Assembly: GCA_964616985.1 (NCBI GenBank)
Contig: CAZTVF010000170.1
Location: 1 to 8,645, forward strand
Direction of reading: 5' to 3'
Origin: CAZTVF01 sp964616985
GTDB taxonomy: Bacteria > Planctomycetota > Phycisphaerae > SM23-33
Length of the DNA stretch: 8,645 nt
The notes under the pieces were generated by a model, which worked only from the letters and a program-made list of their open reading frames with translations, was not told where the DNA came from and did not search any database. Numbering within the stretch: position 1 is the first letter of the stretch; every line of letters begins with the position of its first letter. Made by a program: the position numbers and the translations under genes. This document shows, in pieces, positions 6,794 through 8,645 of the stretch.

Positions 6794-7343
6794 GTTCGTC
6801 GGCGAGTTGGACTATGGTGCTTTCGGCCGGGAGGGTGCTGTCGACCCAGCCTTTGACCCTCGTCACCACGGCTTGGCCGGGTTCAGCAACCAAGGGCTTC
6901 TGACGGGCGGCGTCGTCCCCACGCCGCAGGACGTACTCGCCGCTCGCGGCGTGAGCGAGATCCGAGTGTCCGATATCGTTACGGTGCTTGCGAAGCACAG
7001 GCCGGACGTCGTGCTCCTGATGTCCGGCTCAAACGGCTTCGATGCCGAGGCCCGAGATCGCCTGATTCGCACGATCCTGGCGCATTTTAGTGGTCTGTTG
7101 CTTGTTGCCACCATCCCCCCGCAGTGCCCGCCGCGGGCGGGGCATGGACAGGTGGATGCCTACAATGCATCGCTCGCCGGAGTCGTGGCGGAGCTGACGG
7201 CATTGGGCAACCGTGTCAGGCGAGTGGACGTCAACGCTGCCCTGACAGCGGCCGACGTGTTGCCTGATGGCGTGCATCCCAATCGCGGAGGCATGGAGAA
7301 GATTGCGGAGACCTGGTGGACCGCGCTGCAGTCCATTCTGTGA
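6765..7343 (+). pseudogene. SGNH/GDSL hydrolase, C-terminal two thirds; catalytic GDS block missing from this frame
   Basis: The frame is open from 6765 (after TGA 6762-6764) to TGA 7341-7343. The recognisable protein begins with FEFVGELDYG and FDPRHHGLAGF, the 'FVG ... D-HEGH-G' region of CE3-like SGNH esterases. It continues with RPDVVLLMSGSNGFD (block III, normally GTND; the Asn is kept), LLVATIPPQCPP, VDAYNASLAGVV, and DGVHPNRGGMEKIAETWW. In the last of these, Asp (7266-7268) and His (7275-7277) are the expected block V pair. The nucleophile motif GDS, normally about 30-40 residues before FVG, is not in this frame, and only weak start codons such as TTG 6807 exist. The family removes acyl groups from sugars, so it would have suited this locus as a second deacetylase. 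It is probably inactive unless joined to the preceding short frame by frameshifting. Confidence 0.65.
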
Positions 7344-7422
7344 TGCGCCAAGATGCATGAACAATCGTTTGCGGCACGCTGGGGTCTTGGTCATGTGATT
7401 CGAGCAATGAATGGTACACTGC

Positions 7423-7443
7423 TCCGCCCCGCCTTGGGGCGGA
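7423..7443 (+). terminator. 8-bp GC hairpin downstream of the operon, possible terminator
   Basis: TCCGCCCC (7423-7430) and GGGGCGGA (7436-7443) pair perfectly around a 5-base loop, 80 bp after the SGNH stop and 110 bp beyond the end of the convergent AraC gene. There is no T-run on either strand, so it would be a non-classical, possibly bidirectional, terminator. Confidence 0.35.
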
Positions 7444-7448
7444 AGACG

Positions 7449-7497
7449 GCAGGCCGGTACCCGCCGGAACTTGGAGCCGACGGTGGCGCCGGCCTGC
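7449..7497. repeat. 9-bp inverted repeat with 31-base spacer
   Basis: GCAGGCCGG (7449-7457) is the reverse complement of CCGGCCTGC (7489-7497). With the adjacent 7423-7443 hairpin it makes the 7344-7552 gap strongly structured. The gap has no convincing gene. Confidence 0.4.
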
Positions 7498-7552
7498 GAC
7501 TGCCTCAAGGGTGTGATCTGATGACGGTAATCGCGCGGAACCGCGTGTGCCC

Positions 7553-8398
7553 TCATTGTCCGGCCGTGAGCCGATAGCGTGAAGGCGTCATGGACACGTA
7601 CTGCCTAAACTGCCTGGAGAGCCGATAGACATCGGGGTATCCGACACGCCGGGAGATTTCCGTCACGGACAACGCCGTGCCCCGCAGCAGTTCCTTGGCC
7701 AGCGCGATGCGGGCATTGATGATGTACTGTTGCGGCGACAGGCCCGTTTGCCCCTTGAACGCGCGGGAGAAGTGGCTGCGGGCATAGCCTGCCCGCCGCG
7801 CCAACTGGCCCACGGACGGCAGGTCGTGGAGGTGTCCCTGAATGTACGAGGTCAGGCTTCGCCAGCCGGTCAAGCCGGCCGGTCGCGAGACAGCCCCAGC
7901 GGACGTGCTGCGGACCAGTTCCATCAGCAGACCTCGCAACAGGGCATTGGCGGCCGCCTCCATGGCCGGAATCAGCGGCACACCAGCCCGGGCGTCCATG
8001 GCCCGCTCGGCGATCCAACGCGTTACCTCCGCCACCAGGTCGAAATCACCGACGCGAAGCTGCTCCGGGGGCAACTGCTGTGGCGAGACGCTCACGACCT
8101 GCCCGTGTCTGTCCACCAGGTCGAAGTGGATGGATGTCACCCCCAGCGGATTGCGCGGACTCTGGGTGCAATGATAAGTCCACCCCGGGCGGGCCCAGTG
8201 ACAAGCGCCCGGCCGAATCTCCACGTCGCCCTCCGGGAGCTGGCGATGTCCCCGGCCCGCCCACCAGAACAGCAGCACGTTGCGCCTCTTTCGGCGCTCC
8301 TGCGGGGTGAAGGCCAGCGTGGGCGTCGGCGGCCAGCGCCGCCGGCCGCAGCGGGTCCAGTCGATCCGCACGAACAGATTCGTCCAGTTCATGGCCAT
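7553..8398 (-). CDS. AraC-family transcriptional regulator with N-terminal cupin-type sensor
   Basis: This is a 281-residue protein from ATG at 8398-8396 (the next ATG, 8392-8390, begins MNWTN; an in-frame ATG at 8443 is possible but less attractive). No Shine-Dalgarno precedes any of them. Residues about 1-110 form a sensor domain with the cupin-like 'PGACHWARPGWTYHC' and 'IHFDL' elements that in AraC proteins bind a sugar or other effector. Residues about 182-276 are the DNA-binding domain with two helix-turn-helix units. The first is SVGQLARRAGYARSHFSRAFK, followed by GLSPQQYI; the second is SVTEISRRVGYPDVYRLSRQF, followed by MTPSRYR. Both units fit the family signature well. The gene points back at the plus-strand cluster, ends 209 bp after it, and diverges from the aldolase gene across a 99-bp spacer. 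Local activation of the divergent gene, and perhaps of the cluster, by a sugar signal is the likely role; the effector is unknown. Confidence 0.88.
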   Translation of the reverse strand: MAMNWTNLFVRIDWTRCGRRRWPPTPTLAFTPQERRKRRNVLLFWWAGRGHRQLPEGDVEIRPGACHWARPGWTYHCTQSPRNPLGVTSIHFDLVDRHGQVVSVSPQQLPPEQLRVGDFDLVAEVTRWIAERAMDARAGVPLIPAMEAAANALLRGLLMELVRSTSAGAVSRPAGLTGWRSLTSYIQGHLHDLPSVGQLARRAGYARSHFSRAFKGQTGLSPQQYIINARIALAKELLRGTALSVTEISRRVGYPDVYRLSRQFRQYVSMTPSRYRLTAGQ

Positions 8399-8497
8399 TT
8401 CTATAGCACATAACGACAAATACTGGAAGGCACACGACGCCATTTGCGTGGATGACGTAGGGTTATAGAATCACGCACGGATAAACAGGAGCCTGTG
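8399..8497. promoter_or_regulatory. Divergent promoter/operator region between the AraC gene and the aldolase gene
   Basis: TGCGTG (8445-8450) and CACGCA (8472-8477) form an inverted repeat with a 21-base spacer. TTCTATA (8399-8405) and TATAGAA (8464-8470) form a second one. TATAGA at 8464-8469 would suit a -10 box for the aldolase gene, and the mirror TATAGA on the minus strand at 8405-8400 would suit one for the regulator. That second promoter would put the start of transcription at or close to ATG 8392, giving a leaderless or nearly leaderless message. No good -35 box is present for either, as expected for activator-dependent promoters. Functional assignment is inference. Confidence 0.35.
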
Positions 8498-8645
8498 ATG
8501 AGCCATGAATCGCATCCGTGGACGGGAGTGTTCGCCGCGACCCTCTGCCCGTTCCGAGACGACGAGTTGGTCGATGAAGCCGGATTGGAGGCGTATTTCC
8601 GCGAATTGGCCGCCGTCGAGGGCCTGCGCGGGCTGGTGTGCAACG
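8498..8645 (+). CDS. Dihydrodipicolinate synthase / N-acetylneuraminate lyase family protein, N-terminal part (partial)
   Basis: ATG 8498 has a strong ribosome site, AGGAG at 8487-8491, six bases upstream. The 49 codons before the window edge give GVFAATLCPFRDDELVDEAGL, a helix (EAYFRELAAVEG), then LRGLVCN. This is the opening beta-alpha unit of the DHDPS/NAL TIM barrel (pattern G-[FW]-A-T-PF-D-G-VD, then G-GLVVNG). The Schiff-base lysine and the catalytic tyrosine lie beyond the window. Members cleave or form keto acids: dihydrodipicolinate, sialic acid, or 2-keto-3-deoxy sugar acids. Beside an alginate-lyase-type gene, a sugar-acid aldolase is the more attractive reading, while the sialate-esterase-type gene leaves NAL possible. 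It is not dapA by default, because such paralogues are abundant in sugar-degrading bacteria. Divergence from the AraC gene suggests control by it. Confidence 0.8.
   Translation, partial: MSHESHPWTGVFAATLCPFRDDELVDEAGLEAYFRELAAVEGLRGLVCN

Noticed and set aside
7353..7577. Possible 74-codon plus-strand gene after the SGNH region
   Set aside because: It has no recognisable motif, runs into the end of the AraC gene, and crosses the inverted repeats; there is no clear ribosome site.

Overview
The window is GC-rich bacterial DNA. Its gene content points to a carbohydrate-degrading member of the PVC superphylum (Planctomycetes, Lentisphaerae or Verrucomicrobia). That guess rests on a sulfatase-maturase-like (FGE/SUMF1) domain, a uroporphyrinogen-decarboxylase-like protein of the kind expanded in those phyla, a sialate O-acetylesterase with an added jelly-roll domain, an alginate-lyase-family protein and an AraC regulator. 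No rRNA, tRNA, IS element or CRISPR array is visible, so the phylum call is inference.

Layout. Positions 1-134 hold the C-terminal end of an FGE/SUMF1-type protein. A plus-strand gene cluster then runs from about 241 to 7343: a GH28-like right-handed beta-helix protein (241-1653); a broken neutral-ceramidase-like gene (1685-2154); a URO-D/methyltransferase-like protein (2151-3191); an exported sialate O-acetylesterase-type esterase (3272-5509); an alginate-lyase-family protein (5496-6692); and a broken SGNH/GDSL-hydrolase region (6689-7343). A 209-bp non-coding stretch with two GC-rich inverted repeats follows. Next comes a minus-strand AraC-family regulator (7553-8398) and, diverging from it, the start of a dihydrodipicolinate-synthase-family aldolase/lyase gene (8498 to the window end).

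The plus-strand genes are packed tightly. There is a GTGA overlap at 2151-2154, a 14-bp overlap at 5496-5509 and an ATGA overlap at 6689-6692, which suggests one translationally coupled transcript. A plausible joint role is breakdown of an acidic, acetylated polysaccharide or its oligosaccharides. The exported esterase would remove acetyl groups, the alginate-lyase and GH28-like proteins would act on uronate linkages, and the aldolase-family enzyme could process a keto-deoxy sugar acid. The two polysaccharide-active proteins show no signal peptide while the esterase does, so depolymerisation may occur inside the cell.

Two genes have lost their middles or starts, yet the operon junctions next to them are intact. 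The second has a CTT-TGA sequence exactly where the reading frame must shift by +1, the same codon pair used in prfB frameshifting. That could be chance, a deletion scar or real recoding, and it is the most testable oddity here. I see no clear evidence of an entirely new system.
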